36,660 nt of DNA from an uncultured Selenomonadales bacterium (GTDB lineage: Bacteria > Bacillota > Negativicutes > Selenomonadales > Selenomonadaceae). This document shows, in pieces, positions 6,925 through 15,864 of this stretch (the first letter of the stretch is position 1; every line of letters starts with the position of its first letter). Under the pieces are notes generated by a model, which worked only from the letters and a program-made list of their open reading frames with translations, was not told where the DNA came from and did no database searches. The DNA is taken from positions 1-36,660 of the forward strand of contig CAMNFC010000008.1 of the NCBI GenBank assembly GCA_946536925.1, read 5' to 3'. Made by a program: the position numbers and the translations under genes.

Positions 6925-8121
6925 TCAGAGGAAAGTCGACACGTCCAAAATCGGGAGCATGACCGCGAAAACCAAAGTCGCCACGATCAAGCCGGCCAGC
7001 ACCGTCCCGAAAATTTCTGCCTTGGCCGGGAGCGTCCGCAAAATTTCTTCGACCTCGAAATCCGCCATCGCCTCGCATTGCCGCAACATGTTGACGAGTT
7101 CGCCGCCGACTTCGCCCGTCGTGATGAGTCCCACGTAAAGCGGCGGGAAATTTTTTTTTGCGACCTGCGAGCTCAAAGTTGCGCCGCGTTCGACGGAAAA
7201 TTTTATTTCGCCCAAAATTTTTTTCGCGACCAAATTTTTTTCAGCCGCCGCGCAAAGATTTATCGCCTCGTCCAAAGTCACACCGCTCTCCAAAAGAAAA
7301 CTCAGCCGCCCGAAAAAATTTCGCAGCTCGACTTCGCGCAAAAGTTTTATCTTGAGCTTGAGGGTGTCCAAAAAAAATTTGACCGCCGAAAATTTTTTCA
7401 CGACCCAAAAGAAAATTGCCGCGCTCAAAAAAATTCCCGCCAAGATAAAAAATAAATTTTCCGACAAAAATTTTCCGCCGCGCAGAAGGATTAAAGTTAC
7501 GAGCGGGAGATCGCCGCCCTGTTGCGCGAAAAAATTTTCAAAGACGGGAAGCGTCACGTTGACCAAAATTATCGCCGCCGCCAAAGCCGCCAAAAGCACG
7601 AACGCCGGGTAATACATCGCGCCGCGAACTTTTTTCTCCGTGGAAAAATTTCGTTCGAGCCGCGCCGCCAAACTTTTCGTGACTTCCTGGAGGCTGCCGC
7701 TCGTCTCGCCGATTTGCACGGACTGAATCGAGTCGCCGCCGAAAATTATTTCGTAGCGCGAAAGAGCCGCAGAAAAATTTTCGCCTTCGCCGACCGCCGC
7801 GACCAGATCAGTCAAAATTTTTTCCGACGGATGATTTTTTGCCGCGCCCGCCAAAGTTTTCAGCGAATCGTGCAAAGTCATCACGCCGAGCATTACGCTG
7901 AGTTCGCGGAAGAAAACCGCCCGCCACTGTCCGCCGAGCTTCGATTTGAGCCAAAAAATTTTTGCGGCCTGAAAAAATTTTTCGTCGGCCTGTTCGAGTT
8001 TGACGACCGTGACGCCCGCGAAGTTGAGCGCAGCGTAGGCCTCCGAATAATTTTCAGCCTCCAGCGTTCCGACCTGTTCGACGGCTTGGGAGTTGTAGCC
8101 GCGATATTTAAATTTTTTCAT
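6925..8121 (-). CDS. pilC: PilC/GspF-family inner-membrane platform protein
   Basis: This 398-residue protein has the two-repeat layout of type IV pilus/type II secretion platform proteins. A first cytoplasmic half (about 60-170) contains FRELSVMLGVMTLHDSL. A membrane segment follows at about 170-190, then a second half with FFGRLSFLLESGVTLDEAI and the family-typical GEVGGELVNML, and a C-terminal helix (about 368-392). The N-terminus reads MKKFKYRGYNSQ, as in PilC. ATG start; the gene overlaps the preceding Sel1 gene by 14 bp. It anchors the pilus motor and would work with PilT. No pilB, pilin or secretin gene is in the window. Confidence 0.88.
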   Translation of the reverse strand: MKKFKYRGYNSQAVEQVGTLEAENYSEAYAALNFAGVTVVKLEQADEKFFQAAKIFWLKSKLGGQWRAVFFRELSVMLGVMTLHDSLKTLAGAAKNHPSEKILTDLVAAVGEGENFSAALSRYEIIFGGDSIQSVQIGETSGSLQEVTKSLAARLERNFSTEKKVRGAMYYPAFVLLAALAAAIILVNVTLPVFENFFAQQGGDLPLVTLILLRGGKFLSENLFFILAGIFLSAAIFFWVVKKFSAVKFFLDTLKLKIKLLREVELRNFFGRLSFLLESGVTLDEAINLCAAAEKNLVAKKILGEIKFSVERGATLSSQVAKKNFPPLYVGLITTGEVGGELVNMLRQCEAMADFEVEEILRTLPAKAEIFGTVLAGLIVATLVFAVMLPILDVSTFL

Positions 8122-8872
8122 CGCTCAATCCCAAATCAGATTCGACTTGTGCCCGCGCCTCGTTGAGCATGCGCTGAATTTTCGGCAAGAGGGACGCCGC
8201 AAACGGATCACGCTCTTTGATTTTTTTATAAGTTCCAATTTCAGCCCGCGTCAACATTTTCAACGCCAGATAAATATCTTTTTCCATGCCGATACCGTAA
8301 AGCGCGCACTCGCCGATTCTTTTTGCAATGTCGGAGCGAACAGGATCGTTGTCGTAAACTCTGCTCAAAGCCCGCCAATAAAAAAGCAACGCCATTTGCT
8401 CATCTTTTTTGACGTAGCGGCCGTAGCGGTACATGTCGCCGATTTTGTAGAGGGCGTTGGCATTTCGTTGAACGGCGGCGCGCATGTAACAGTTGAAAGC
8501 TTTTTCGTCGTCGACGGGAATATCTCGCCCGTAATAGTAGCAATAGCCCAGATTCGTCCACGCCCAAATTTTAGTTTCATCGTCGTCGGATTCGGTCGCC
8601 TGCTCGTAATATTTTTTGGCCTTGCGGAAATCGCGCGGGATAAATTCTCCGCCGTAATACATCGCGCCCAAACTTAAAGCCGCCGACAAATCGCCCGCGT
8701 CCAAGCAAGTTTCGTAGCACTTCACAATTTTTTTCGCAATTTCGGGCGTCACTTCCTCGCGAAATTTGCCTTGATAAAGTTGGGCGTATTCCGTCATGGC
8801 TTCCAAGTCGCCGCTCTCAATTTTTTTCTCCAAAATTTTGATTCGATATTTGTCTTGCTTCGTCATCTTCAC
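8108..8872 (-). CDS. Sel1-repeat (SLR/TPR-like) protein
   Basis: A 254-residue cytoplasmic protein without signal peptide. It carries several Sel1-type repeats, for example ALSLGAMYYGGEFIPRDFRK, AWTNLGYCYYYGRD, ALYKIGDMYRYGRYVKKDEQ and IGECALYGIGMEKDIYLA, so it is a likely protein-protein interaction scaffold. Start is GTG at 8872, overlapping the pilT stop (GTGA), with GGGAG about 10 bases upstream; an ATG two codons in is possible. The downstream end overlaps pilC by 14 bp. Both overlaps suggest co-translation with the pilus motor genes, so a role in pilus assembly or regulation is likely but unproven. Confidence 0.8.
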   Translation of the reverse strand: MKMTKQDKYRIKILEKKIESGDLEAMTEYAQLYQGKFREEVTPEIAKKIVKCYETCLDAGDLSAALSLGAMYYGGEFIPRDFRKAKKYYEQATESDDDETKIWAWTNLGYCYYYGRDIPVDDEKAFNCYMRAAVQRNANALYKIGDMYRYGRYVKKDEQMALLFYWRALSRVYDNDPVRSDIAKRIGECALYGIGMEKDIYLALKMLTRAEIGTYKKIKERDPFAASLLPKIQRMLNEARAQVESDLGLSDEKI

Positions 8873-9849
8873 GGCTTACCAACTCCCAACTGCTTTAACG
8901 CGTTGTTCATCGTCTGCATTCCTTGCGCGCGCCCGCTCAAAATCACATTGGGCAACTGCAAATATTTTCCTTGCCGAATCAGTGAACGAGCTGCGGGATT
9001 TGCGATTAAAACTTCCGCCGCGCACCGTCGACCGCTTGAAGTTTTGATGAGCTGCTGAGAAATTATCGCGCTGAATTCGTCGGCGAAAAGATCTCGGATT
9101 GCGTCGCGCTGAACGAACGGGAACATCGTTTCGACACGCATTGCGGTTTCGGCCGCCGAACGAGTGTGCAACGTGGCCAAAACCAAAACGCCAGCCGCCG
9201 ACGCTTCCAAAGCCGCGTGCATCGTCTCCGCGTCACGAATCTCACCGATCAAAAGAACGTCGGGCATCTCGCGCATGGCAGTCCTCACCGCCGCCGCAAA
9301 GTTCAAAAAATCCTGGCCGAGTTCGCGTTGGCTGACGAAAGATTTTTCTGCCGAATATTCAAACTCGATCGGGTCTTCCAGCGTCAACAAATGACACGGG
9401 CGCAACCGGCAAAGTTCGTTCAAAAATGCCGCCAGCGTCGTCGATTTGCCCGAACCCGTCCGCCCCGTCACGAGGATCAAACCTTGCGCGGCCGTGAAAA
9501 ATTTTTTCAGCGCGGCGGGTGCTCCAATCTCTTCGAGCGTCGGAATTTTTTTCGCGATCAGTCGCAGAGCCAGCGCGGGAAATTTTCTTTGCATGTAGAC
9601 GTTGACGCGAAATCGTCTGGAAATTTTTTCGTCGACGAAAGAGAAATCGACCGCCAAATTTTTTTCGAACTCTTCACGCAACCGCGGCGACAAAATTTCT
9701 TCCAAAAAAGTTTCGACTGCCCGCGGCGACAAAATTTCTCCCGAAAAAAAAATTTCTCCCGCGACACGAAAAAATGGCGGCTGCCCCGCCGTCAGGTGAA
9801 TGTCCGAGGCGTCGAGGCTAACCGCTTGCGATAAAATTTTTTTAAACAT
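8869..9849 (-). CDS. pilT: PilT-like type IV pilus ATPase
   Basis: A 326-residue hexameric ATPase of the PilT/GspE family. It has an N-terminal PAS-like domain with SDIHLTAGQPPFFRV, Walker A GRTGSGKST (129-137), a Walker B region DVLLIGEIRD (about 197-206) and the His box LATLHTRSAAET. The C-terminal NPAARSLIRQGK matches the PilT AIRNLIR retraction motif in degenerate form. Such proteins power pilus disassembly, twitching and DNA uptake. ATG follows AGGAAG. The gene begins directly after the PBP stop (adjacent bases) and overlaps the Sel1 gene by 4 bp. No PilB extension ATPase is in the window. Confidence 0.92.
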   Translation of the reverse strand: MFKKILSQAVSLDASDIHLTAGQPPFFRVAGEIFFSGEILSPRAVETFLEEILSPRLREEFEKNLAVDFSFVDEKISRRFRVNVYMQRKFPALALRLIAKKIPTLEEIGAPAALKKFFTAAQGLILVTGRTGSGKSTTLAAFLNELCRLRPCHLLTLEDPIEFEYSAEKSFVSQRELGQDFLNFAAAVRTAMREMPDVLLIGEIRDAETMHAALEASAAGVLVLATLHTRSAAETAMRVETMFPFVQRDAIRDLFADEFSAIISQQLIKTSSGRRCAAEVLIANPAARSLIRQGKYLQLPNVILSGRAQGMQTMNNALKQLGVGKP

Positions 9850-12096
9850 TTAATTTCTTCCTTTTGATGATTCGTCGTCGAAGGAGGGCGCGTCGTCGAT
9901 CACGGGCGCAGGCTCATTAATCGGTTCGGGCTCGTGATAAACAGGCTCCGGCTGACGAATCGGTTCCGGCTCGTGATAAACAGGTTCGGGCTGACGAATC
10001 GGTTCCGGCTCGTGATATTCGGGCACACCTTCGGGCTTCCGCGAATAATCGGGCTCGACTTGACGGACGGGCTCGGGCTCGCGGCGAGAAGGTGTACTCT
10101 CCGTCTCGGAATTTCTTCTGCGCGGCGCGGACTCTTCCTCGTAATAATCGCGGCGACGGTTGTTGTCGCGGACTTCGGTGACGACGTTTCTGGCCGGCCG
10201 CCTGTCGACAACCAACTGATCGAAGTCGTGGACGGGGACGTTGAGCAGAGCGTTTTGCATGAAGTGCGACCAAATCGTAGCGGGAAGACCGCCGCCCATT
10301 ATCCCGTCGAGTTCGCTGCCGTCGTCGTTTCCAATCCAAACTGCCGCGACGAGATCGGGCGTGTATCCGACAAACCAGGCGTCCTTGTAATCGCTGGTCG
10401 TGCCGGTTTTGCCTGCTGCGGGTCGATTGATAGCCGCGCTTTTGCCGGTGCCGCGAGTGATGACGTCTTCCAACATGCTGGTGAGTTCGGCCGCACTTTC
10501 GGGCGAGATAACTTGTCGGCCTTCGGAAAGTGCGTCGAAGATTATGTTGCCGTTGCGGTCGAGAACTTTTGTTATGGCGATGTGGGGAATGTAGATGCCG
10601 TTGTTCGCGAAAGTTCCGTACGCGCTGGCGATTTCGAGAGGAATAACCCCGCGTGTCAATCCGCCGAGAGCCGAAGCCAAATTCGTGTCGTTGGGGTCGC
10701 CGTCCAAAACGAACGTGGAAATTCCCATCTCTTGCGCGTAAAAAATCGGCTTGTCGATTCCCAAGGCTTGAGCGATTTTAACGGTCGGCACGTTCATGGA
10801 AAACATCGCCACCGTTCGGAGCGTGACGTTTCCGCTGAATCTTCCGCTGTCGTTTCGCGGCCTCCACCCGTCAATATTAATCGGGCTGTCCTCGATTATC
10901 GTGTCGGAGGTGTAACCGTTTTCCAAGCCCGCGACAAAAACGAACGGTTTGAAGACGGAGCCGGGTTGACGTTCGGCCATGGTCGCTCGATTGAATTGAT
11001 CTGTGCCGCGGCCGCCGACCATCGCGCGAATGTAACCTGTCTTTGGTTCGATTGCGACGATTGCGCCCTGCGGCTGTTGAATTCCGTTTGCGTCGGTGTA
11101 ATATTCGGGCAGATAAGTCAGCAAAGCTTGCTCGGCCATGCGCTGGATATCCAAATCAATCGTCGTGTAAACTTTCAAACCTTCTTTATAAATTGCGTCC
11201 GCGCCGTACCTGTCGACCAAAAGTTGCGTGACGTACTCGATGAAATACATTGCGTCCTTTTGTTTTTCGGGGACGTTTTGCGGGGCGAAGACCATTTCCG
11301 TTTGACGGGCGGCGGCTGCCTCGTTCGCGCTGATGTAACCGTAGATAACCATTTGATCAAGCACGGTGTCGCGGCGAAGGATCGAGGCGTTGAGGTTGTT
11401 GAACGGCGAATAATAATTCGGGCTCTTGGGAATGCCGGCGAGCATCGCACATTCGGCCAAATTCAAATCCTCGACGTTCTTGCCGAAATAAGTTTTGGCG
11501 GCGGCCTGCACACCGTACGCGCCCTGTCCGAAATAAATTTGATTCAAATAGAGCTCAAGAATTTCTTGCTTGGTGTATTGCTTTTCGAGTTGCAACGCCA
11601 GGAAAATTTCTTGAATCTTGCGCTTGAAAGTTCTGTCCTGCGTGAGGTATGCGTTTTTGGCGAGCTGTTGAGTTATCGTCGAGCCGCCTTCGGCAATTTC
11701 TCCGCGGACGATGTTTGTGTAAAATGCGCGAGCCAATCCGCGCGGGTCAACGCCTTTGTGTTCGTAGAAGCGGTTGTCCTCCACGGCGACGAAAGCGTTT
11801 TGCAAGTTCACGGGGATCTGCTCAATCTTGACGGGCACACGGTTTTCCGTCGCGTGAATGATTGCAATTTCGTTGCCGGCCGAATCGTAAATGTGGCTCG
11901 AAGCCGGCGGCAAAATATCTTTCGACAAGTCCGCCTTGACGTTCATGTTGGCCGTGACGAAACCGATGCCCACGCCGGTCGCCATCACGATTATAAAAAT
12001 TATTAGTCCGATAAAAATTTTCAGGAACGTTGAAGATTTTTTCTTCGGCGCAGGCGGCTGAGAATTGTCGCCGCGTCTCGAATCTGCCCTGGCCAT
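9850..12096 (-). CDS. Class A penicillin-binding protein (PBP1A-like)
   Basis: A 748-residue bifunctional peptidoglycan synthase. After a cytoplasmic stretch and a single membrane helix (about 26-49), the glycosyltransferase domain shows EDNRFYEHKG (E106) and GGSTITQQLAKN. The transpeptidase domain shows SVFK (S380), SMN (433-435) and KTGTT (563-567). The C-terminal ~90 residues are disordered, charged and Pro-rich, with a 13-residue repeat. The ATG at 12096 follows a good SD (AGGAGGG); an earlier in-frame start at 12129 is upstream of that SD and rejected. First gene of the operon with pilT, Sel1 and pilC. Confidence 0.95.
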   Translation of the reverse strand: MARADSRRGDNSQPPAPKKKSSTFLKIFIGLIIFIIVMATGVGIGFVTANMNVKADLSKDILPPASSHIYDSAGNEIAIIHATENRVPVKIEQIPVNLQNAFVAVEDNRFYEHKGVDPRGLARAFYTNIVRGEIAEGGSTITQQLAKNAYLTQDRTFKRKIQEIFLALQLEKQYTKQEILELYLNQIYFGQGAYGVQAAAKTYFGKNVEDLNLAECAMLAGIPKSPNYYSPFNNLNASILRRDTVLDQMVIYGYISANEAAAARQTEMVFAPQNVPEKQKDAMYFIEYVTQLLVDRYGADAIYKEGLKVYTTIDLDIQRMAEQALLTYLPEYYTDANGIQQPQGAIVAIEPKTGYIRAMVGGRGTDQFNRATMAERQPGSVFKPFVFVAGLENGYTSDTIIEDSPINIDGWRPRNDSGRFSGNVTLRTVAMFSMNVPTVKIAQALGIDKPIFYAQEMGISTFVLDGDPNDTNLASALGGLTRGVIPLEIASAYGTFANNGIYIPHIAITKVLDRNGNIIFDALSEGRQVISPESAAELTSMLEDVITRGTGKSAAINRPAAGKTGTTSDYKDAWFVGYTPDLVAAVWIGNDDGSELDGIMGGGLPATIWSHFMQNALLNVPVHDFDQLVVDRRPARNVVTEVRDNNRRRDYYEEESAPRRRNSETESTPSRREPEPVRQVEPDYSRKPEGVPEYHEPEPIRQPEPVYHEPEPIRQPEPVYHEPEPINEPAPVIDDAPSFDDESSKGRN
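9922..10016. repeat. 39-bp tandem repeat in the PBP1A tail
   Basis: Two complete 39-bp units (9922-9960 and 9961-9999) plus a partial third. They encode the 13-residue unit EPVYHEPEPIRQP near the C-terminus of the penicillin-binding protein. Units differ by only a few bases, so recent slippage or recombination is likely and copy number may vary between strains. Confidence 0.85.
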
Positions 12097-12119
12097 AAAA
12101 TCCCTCCTAAACGCCGCAT

Positions 12120-12128
12120 ATCTTATCA
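12120..12128 (-). promoter_or_regulatory. Possible promoter of the PBP1A-pilTC operon
   Basis: The minus strand reads TGATAAGAT, an imperfect extended -10, about 24 bases before the ATG. The candidate -35 (TAGACG, 18 bases upstream of TAAGAT) is weak. Confidence 0.35.
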
Positions 12129-12156
12129 CAAATCGATTCGCCGCGTCTACAAAGCT

Positions 12157-12185
12157 TTGATTAAATTTCCCGCGCGTGATAAAAT
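12157..12185 (+). promoter_or_regulatory. Putative sigma-A promoter of addB
   Basis: TTGATT (12157-12162), 17 bases, TAAAAT (12180-12185), with TGA before the -10. It ends 21 bases before the GTG start. It diverges from the PBP1A gene within a 109-bp gap. Confidence 0.6.
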
Positions 12186-12205
12186 TCTTTTGGAGGGTGA
12201 TTCAA

Positions 12206-15200
12206 GTGTTGGAAATTTTAATCGGGCGGGCGGGCGTCGGAAAAACTTTTGCCTGCCTTGAGTGCGCAAAAAAAATTCTTGAGACCGAGCCGCTCAAGAC
12301 CGAAATAATTTTTTTGTTGCCGGCGTATCAAACTTATCGGGCGGAACTGGAGCTTGCGGCTTTGACGGGCGGCGCGGTCAACACGCGCATGAACAGCTTC
12401 AACCGATTCGCCAGACAAATTCTCGACGAGATCGGCGGCGGCTTGGCTCCTCGAATTTCGGAAATCGGACGGCGTCTTCTGCTCAGAAAAATTTTGCTCA
12501 ACCGCGACAAGACCGGCGACTTGAAATTTTTTGTTCGGGCGGCCAAACAGCACGGCTTCGCGCAAATTTTGTCGGACGAACTCAAGGAGCTACGGACATA
12601 TTCAATCGACGCGGAAAAACTCGACGAGGCCGCCGATAAAATTTCTGACGACGAACTCAAGGACAAATTGCGCGACTTGAAAATTTTGGCGGAAGATTTC
12701 AAAGCGGCGTTGGCCGACAAACTCACCGACGACGAAAATCTTTTGGAGCGCGCCACGGAATTTTTGGAGCAGTCACCGACGATTTCGAGCACGGAAATTT
12801 TTGTCGACGGATTTATTTTCTTCGACCCGCAGCAGAGAAATTTTTTGCGCAAACTTTTTTCCTGCGCCCGCAACGTTCACGTGACTTTGCCGATGGACTC
12901 AAACATCAACGGCCGCGAAAATCTTTCCGAGGTCGGAATTTTTAATCGCGCGTATGAAACTTTCCGCACGCTGAAAAAATTGTCACGGGAGGCCGGCGTC
13001 GAATTCAAAATCACACGGCTTGAACGTCCGCGAAGATTTTTGTCCGCGCCGCTGAAAATTTTGGAGCAGAGACTTTTTGACTTCAAGCCGAAAAATTTTG
13101 ACGACGCGGCGGGCTTGAAAATTTTCGAGGCGGTCAATCGTCGGGCGGAAGTCGAGGCCGTCGCCCAAGAAATTTTGCGGCTCGTCAAAAAAAATTTTCG
13201 GCTGCGGGAAATCGGTGTGCTCGTCCGCGACGAAAAATATTTCGCGCTCGTCAAACCGATTTTTGAGCTGCACGCAATCCCGCACTTCATCGACATGAAA
13301 CGCGCGGCCGCCAACCACCCGCTGGCAGAATTAATTCGTTCGGCTTTGGAAGTTTTGCGCGGCTGGCGAAGGGAATCAATTTTCCGTTGTCTGCGGACGG
13401 GATTTTTTTCGTCGACGCAAGAGGAAATCGACTTGCTGGAAAATTACGTCGTGGAGTTCGGGCTGAAAGGTTCGGCGGCCTGGCAAAGGTCGTGGGATTT
13501 TCGGCGGATGAAATTTTTAGACGCGCCGCTCAAAGCCCCGACGCCCGACGAAATCGAATTCCTCGACCGAATCAACGCGATAAAAAAAATTTGCGCCGCG
13601 CCGCTCATAAATTTTTCGGAACGCGTGAAATCTTCGGAAAACAACGTGGCCGAGCTGACGAGCGCACTTTTCAACCTTTTGGAAGAGCTCGACGTCCCCG
13701 AAAAACTTTCCGCGTGGTCGCTGGCCGAAGAAAGCCGCGGGAATCTGGCACTGTCGCGCGAGCATTTAAAAATTTGGGACGACGTGATAAAACTTTTCGA
13801 GGAAGTCGTCGAGGCTTTGGGCGACGAAAAAATTTCGCGGGCAGAATTCGAATCGATCATCGGCGAAGGCCTGGACGCGCTGGAAATGTCGCTGATCCCG
13901 CCGGGGCTCGACGAAGTGACGGTTGCGCAGTTCGAACAAAATTCGTTACAAAATTCGCGGGCGATTTTCGTGCTCGGCTTCGACGAAGAAAATTTCCCGC
14001 GCAAAGTCGCCGAAAAAAATTTGCTCACCGACGCGGACAGATTTCGGCTCAACGAATCGGGCGTGGAAATTTCCAAAGGCGGCAAAGAACAATCGCTGGC
14101 CGAAAAATTTTTGATCTATCGCGGGCTGACGGAGGCTCGCGAACTTTTGTATCTTTCCTACCCGCTGGCCGACGACGAGGGCAAAAAAATTTCCGCGTCG
14201 AGCCTGCTGAATCGAATCCGAAAAATTTTCCCCGTGCCGACAGAAAAAATCGAAATCGACGTCTTGCAAAGTTTGGGCGGAAAAATTTTCGCGGCGGGAG
14301 AAAAAATTTTGTCGACCGAGACAGCCCAAAAACTTTACGCGCCGAAGAAAAAAATTGCGGCGTCCGTCACGCGCTTTGAAAATTTCAACGAGTGCCCGTT
14401 CAAATATTTTGCAAAGTTCGGGCTCAATCTTCAGGAGCGCGCCGAATATAAAATTCTCTCGCCCGACATCGGAAATATTTTGCACGCCGTCATGAGCAAT
14501 TTTGGCCGCGACCTCAAAGAGGAAAACCGCGCGTGGTCGTCGGTTGGCAGCGTCGAACTCAACGGCCGCGTCGAAAAAATTTTGGACGAGCTGACGCCCA
14601 AAGTCCGCAACAAAATTTTGCTCAGCACGAAAACTTTGGAGCACCGCCGCGAACGCATAAAAAAAGTCGCCGTCGAATCTTTGAGCCGCCTGATTGAGCT
14701 CGACAAGGTGAGCGAATTTCACCCGACGATTTTTGAGCAAAGATTTCACGAAGAAAAAATTTTCGGCGACGTGGAAATAAATTTGAGCGGGCAAATCGAC
14801 CGAATCGACCTGAGCGGCGACGGAAAATATTTTTTGATCATCGACTACAAGACCGGCAAGGAAACTTTGAGCCTGAAAAAAATTTTCCACGGGTTGAGTT
14901 TGCAGCTGGCGATTTATCTTGGCGCGGCGAAAAAATTTCCCGACGTCCAAAATCGTGAGGCCGGCGCGATGCTCTATTGTCTGCTGAAAATTTCGAGTAA
15001 AGGCGGCCGCGACGATGCCGAGGCTGCCCGCGAAGCCGAAAAAGAATTGAAGATGCCGGGGATGATTCGCGTTGACGAGGAAATAAAAAAAGCCATCGAC
15101 AGCACGGAAAAATTCGTCGACCTGGCGAAAAAAAATCTCGTCAGCCGCGCAGATTTTCAAACCGTCATCAACTTTGCGGAAAAAATTTTGGACAAGACCG

Positions 15201-15382
15201 CCGAAAAAATTTTGAGCGGTTGCATCGAAGTCAAGCCCGCGAAATTTTCGGCCGAAGACGACGCCTGCAAATTTTGCGTTTACTCTGCGCTTTGCAATTT
15301 CGACCGCGCGACCGACGAGATTTTGAAGCCGCCCGATCTCAAGCCCGCGGAAATTATTTCGGCGATGAACGACGCGCTGTAA
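12206..15382 (+). CDS. addB: AddB subunit of the AddAB helicase-nuclease
   Basis: A 1058-residue protein. AddB partners AddA in processing double-strand breaks for recombination. N-terminal Walker A is GRAGVGKT (7-14), and the central part is an inactivated-helicase-like region. The C-terminal RecB-family nuclease shows GQIDRIDLSG and IIDYKTGK. Four Cys for the AddB iron-sulphur cluster are present: C730 (NECPF) and C1021, C1024, C1030 (CKFCVYSALC). Start is GTG at 12206, 9 bases after GGAGG; an in-frame GTG at 12176 precedes the SD and overlaps the promoter. Unlike the usual addB-addA order, no addA follows: the gene ends in a terminator and the next gene is on the other strand. Confidence 0.9.
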   Translation: MLEILIGRAGVGKTFACLECAKKILETEPLKTEIIFLLPAYQTYRAELELAALTGGAVNTRMNSFNRFARQILDEIGGGLAPRISEIGRRLLLRKILLNRDKTGDLKFFVRAAKQHGFAQILSDELKELRTYSIDAEKLDEAADKISDDELKDKLRDLKILAEDFKAALADKLTDDENLLERATEFLEQSPTISSTEIFVDGFIFFDPQQRNFLRKLFSCARNVHVTLPMDSNINGRENLSEVGIFNRAYETFRTLKKLSREAGVEFKITRLERPRRFLSAPLKILEQRLFDFKPKNFDDAAGLKIFEAVNRRAEVEAVAQEILRLVKKNFRLREIGVLVRDEKYFALVKPIFELHAIPHFIDMKRAAANHPLAELIRSALEVLRGWRRESIFRCLRTGFFSSTQEEIDLLENYVVEFGLKGSAAWQRSWDFRRMKFLDAPLKAPTPDEIEFLDRINAIKKICAAPLINFSERVKSSENNVAELTSALFNLLEELDVPEKLSAWSLAEESRGNLALSREHLKIWDDVIKLFEEVVEALGDEKISRAEFESIIGEGLDALEMSLIPPGLDEVTVAQFEQNSLQNSRAIFVLGFDEENFPRKVAEKNLLTDADRFRLNESGVEISKGGKEQSLAEKFLIYRGLTEARELLYLSYPLADDEGKKISASSLLNRIRKIFPVPTEKIEIDVLQSLGGKIFAAGEKILSTETAQKLYAPKKKIAASVTRFENFNECPFKYFAKFGLNLQERAEYKILSPDIGNILHAVMSNFGRDLKEENRAWSSVGSVELNGRVEKILDELTPKVRNKILLSTKTLEHRRERIKKVAVESLSRLIELDKVSEFHPTIFEQRFHEEKIFGDVEINLSGQIDRIDLSGDGKYFLIIDYKTGKETLSLKKIFHGLSLQLAIYLGAAKKFPDVQNREAGAMLYCLLKISSKGGRDDAEAAREAEKELKMPGMIRVDEEIKKAIDSTEKFVDLAKKNLVSRADFQTVINFAEKILDKTAEKILSGCIEVKPAKFSAEDDACKFCVYSALCNFDRATDEILKPPDLKPAEIISAMNDAL

Positions 15383-15390
15383 AAAAATTT

Positions 15391-15416
15391 TGCCGCCCAA
15401 ACGAGCGGCATTTTTT
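15391..15416 (+). terminator. Intrinsic terminator of addB
   Basis: TGCCGC (15391-15396) pairs with GCGGCA (15405-15410), followed by six T's. On the minus strand the hairpin is followed by AAAA then seven T's, so it may also serve the GNAT gene, whose stop overlaps its edge. Confidence 0.8.
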
Positions 15417-15864
15417 ATTCGAGCGTCATTGCGATTTCGTCGCAGTTTGGAAATTTCGGGCAGTCCATGCAATCCTTCCAAATTTTGTGCGGCAAAGTTT
15501 CTTTCGTCGTGACGGAGAAGCCCAGCGATTTAAAAAATTCGGGGCGATAAGTCAGCGTAAAAAATTTTTTCACACCGAGGCCGCGACCTTCTTCCAAAAG
15601 TTTTTTGACGATTGCCGAGCCGATACCTTGCCGCGAAAAATTTTCGTCCACCGCCATCGAACGGACTTCAGCCAGCTCGTTCCACGTCAAATGCAACGCG
15701 CCCACGCCGACAATTTTTTTTTCTTCGGCCACGACGAACTCGCGCAAAGTTTCGTAAAGCGTGCTGTGCGTTTTGGGCAACATCAAACCTTGCGAGGCGT
15801 AGCCGGCGATCAAGTCGTGAATCTCGTCGACGTCCGCGAACGTCGCCTTGCGATATCGAATCAT
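15415..15864 (-). CDS. GNAT N-acetyltransferase (N-acetylglutamate-synthase-like)
   Basis: A 149-residue single-domain acetyl-CoA-dependent acyltransferase. The N-terminus MIRYRKATFADVDEI, EVRSMAVDENFSRQGIGSAI (motif A with RQGIGSA) and the later FFKSLGF are typical of the fold. A Cys-rich C-terminus, CMDCPKFPNC, may bind metal; I recall it from short ArgA-like N-acetylglutamate synthases of Firmicutes, so that function is possible but not certain. The ATG overlaps the epimerase stop (ATGA), so it is the last gene of the LicD-cytidylyltransferase-epimerase operon, which could equally suggest acetylation of a sugar precursor. Confidence 0.8.
   Translation of the reverse strand: MIRYRKATFADVDEIHDLIAGYASQGLMLPKTHSTLYETLREFVVAEEKKIVGVGALHLTWNELAEVRSMAVDENFSRQGIGSAIVKKLLEEGRGLGVKKFFTLTYRPEFFKSLGFSVTTKETLPHKIWKDCMDCPKFPNCDEIAMTLE

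Noticed and set aside
9934-12006. A 690-codon open frame antisense to the penicillin-binding protein gene
   Set aside because: It is the mirror of a well-supported gene with all catalytic motifs. It has no SD or recognisable domain, and codon bias explains the absence of stops.
13387-14379. A 330-codon frame inside addB on the same strand
   Set aside because: Arg-rich out-of-frame reading without SD; overlaps the conserved AddB frame.
13946-15481. A 511-codon open frame antisense to addB
   Set aside because: Phe/Arg/Gln-rich composition is typical of the reverse complement of GAA/AAA-rich coding sequence. addB is clearly the real gene.
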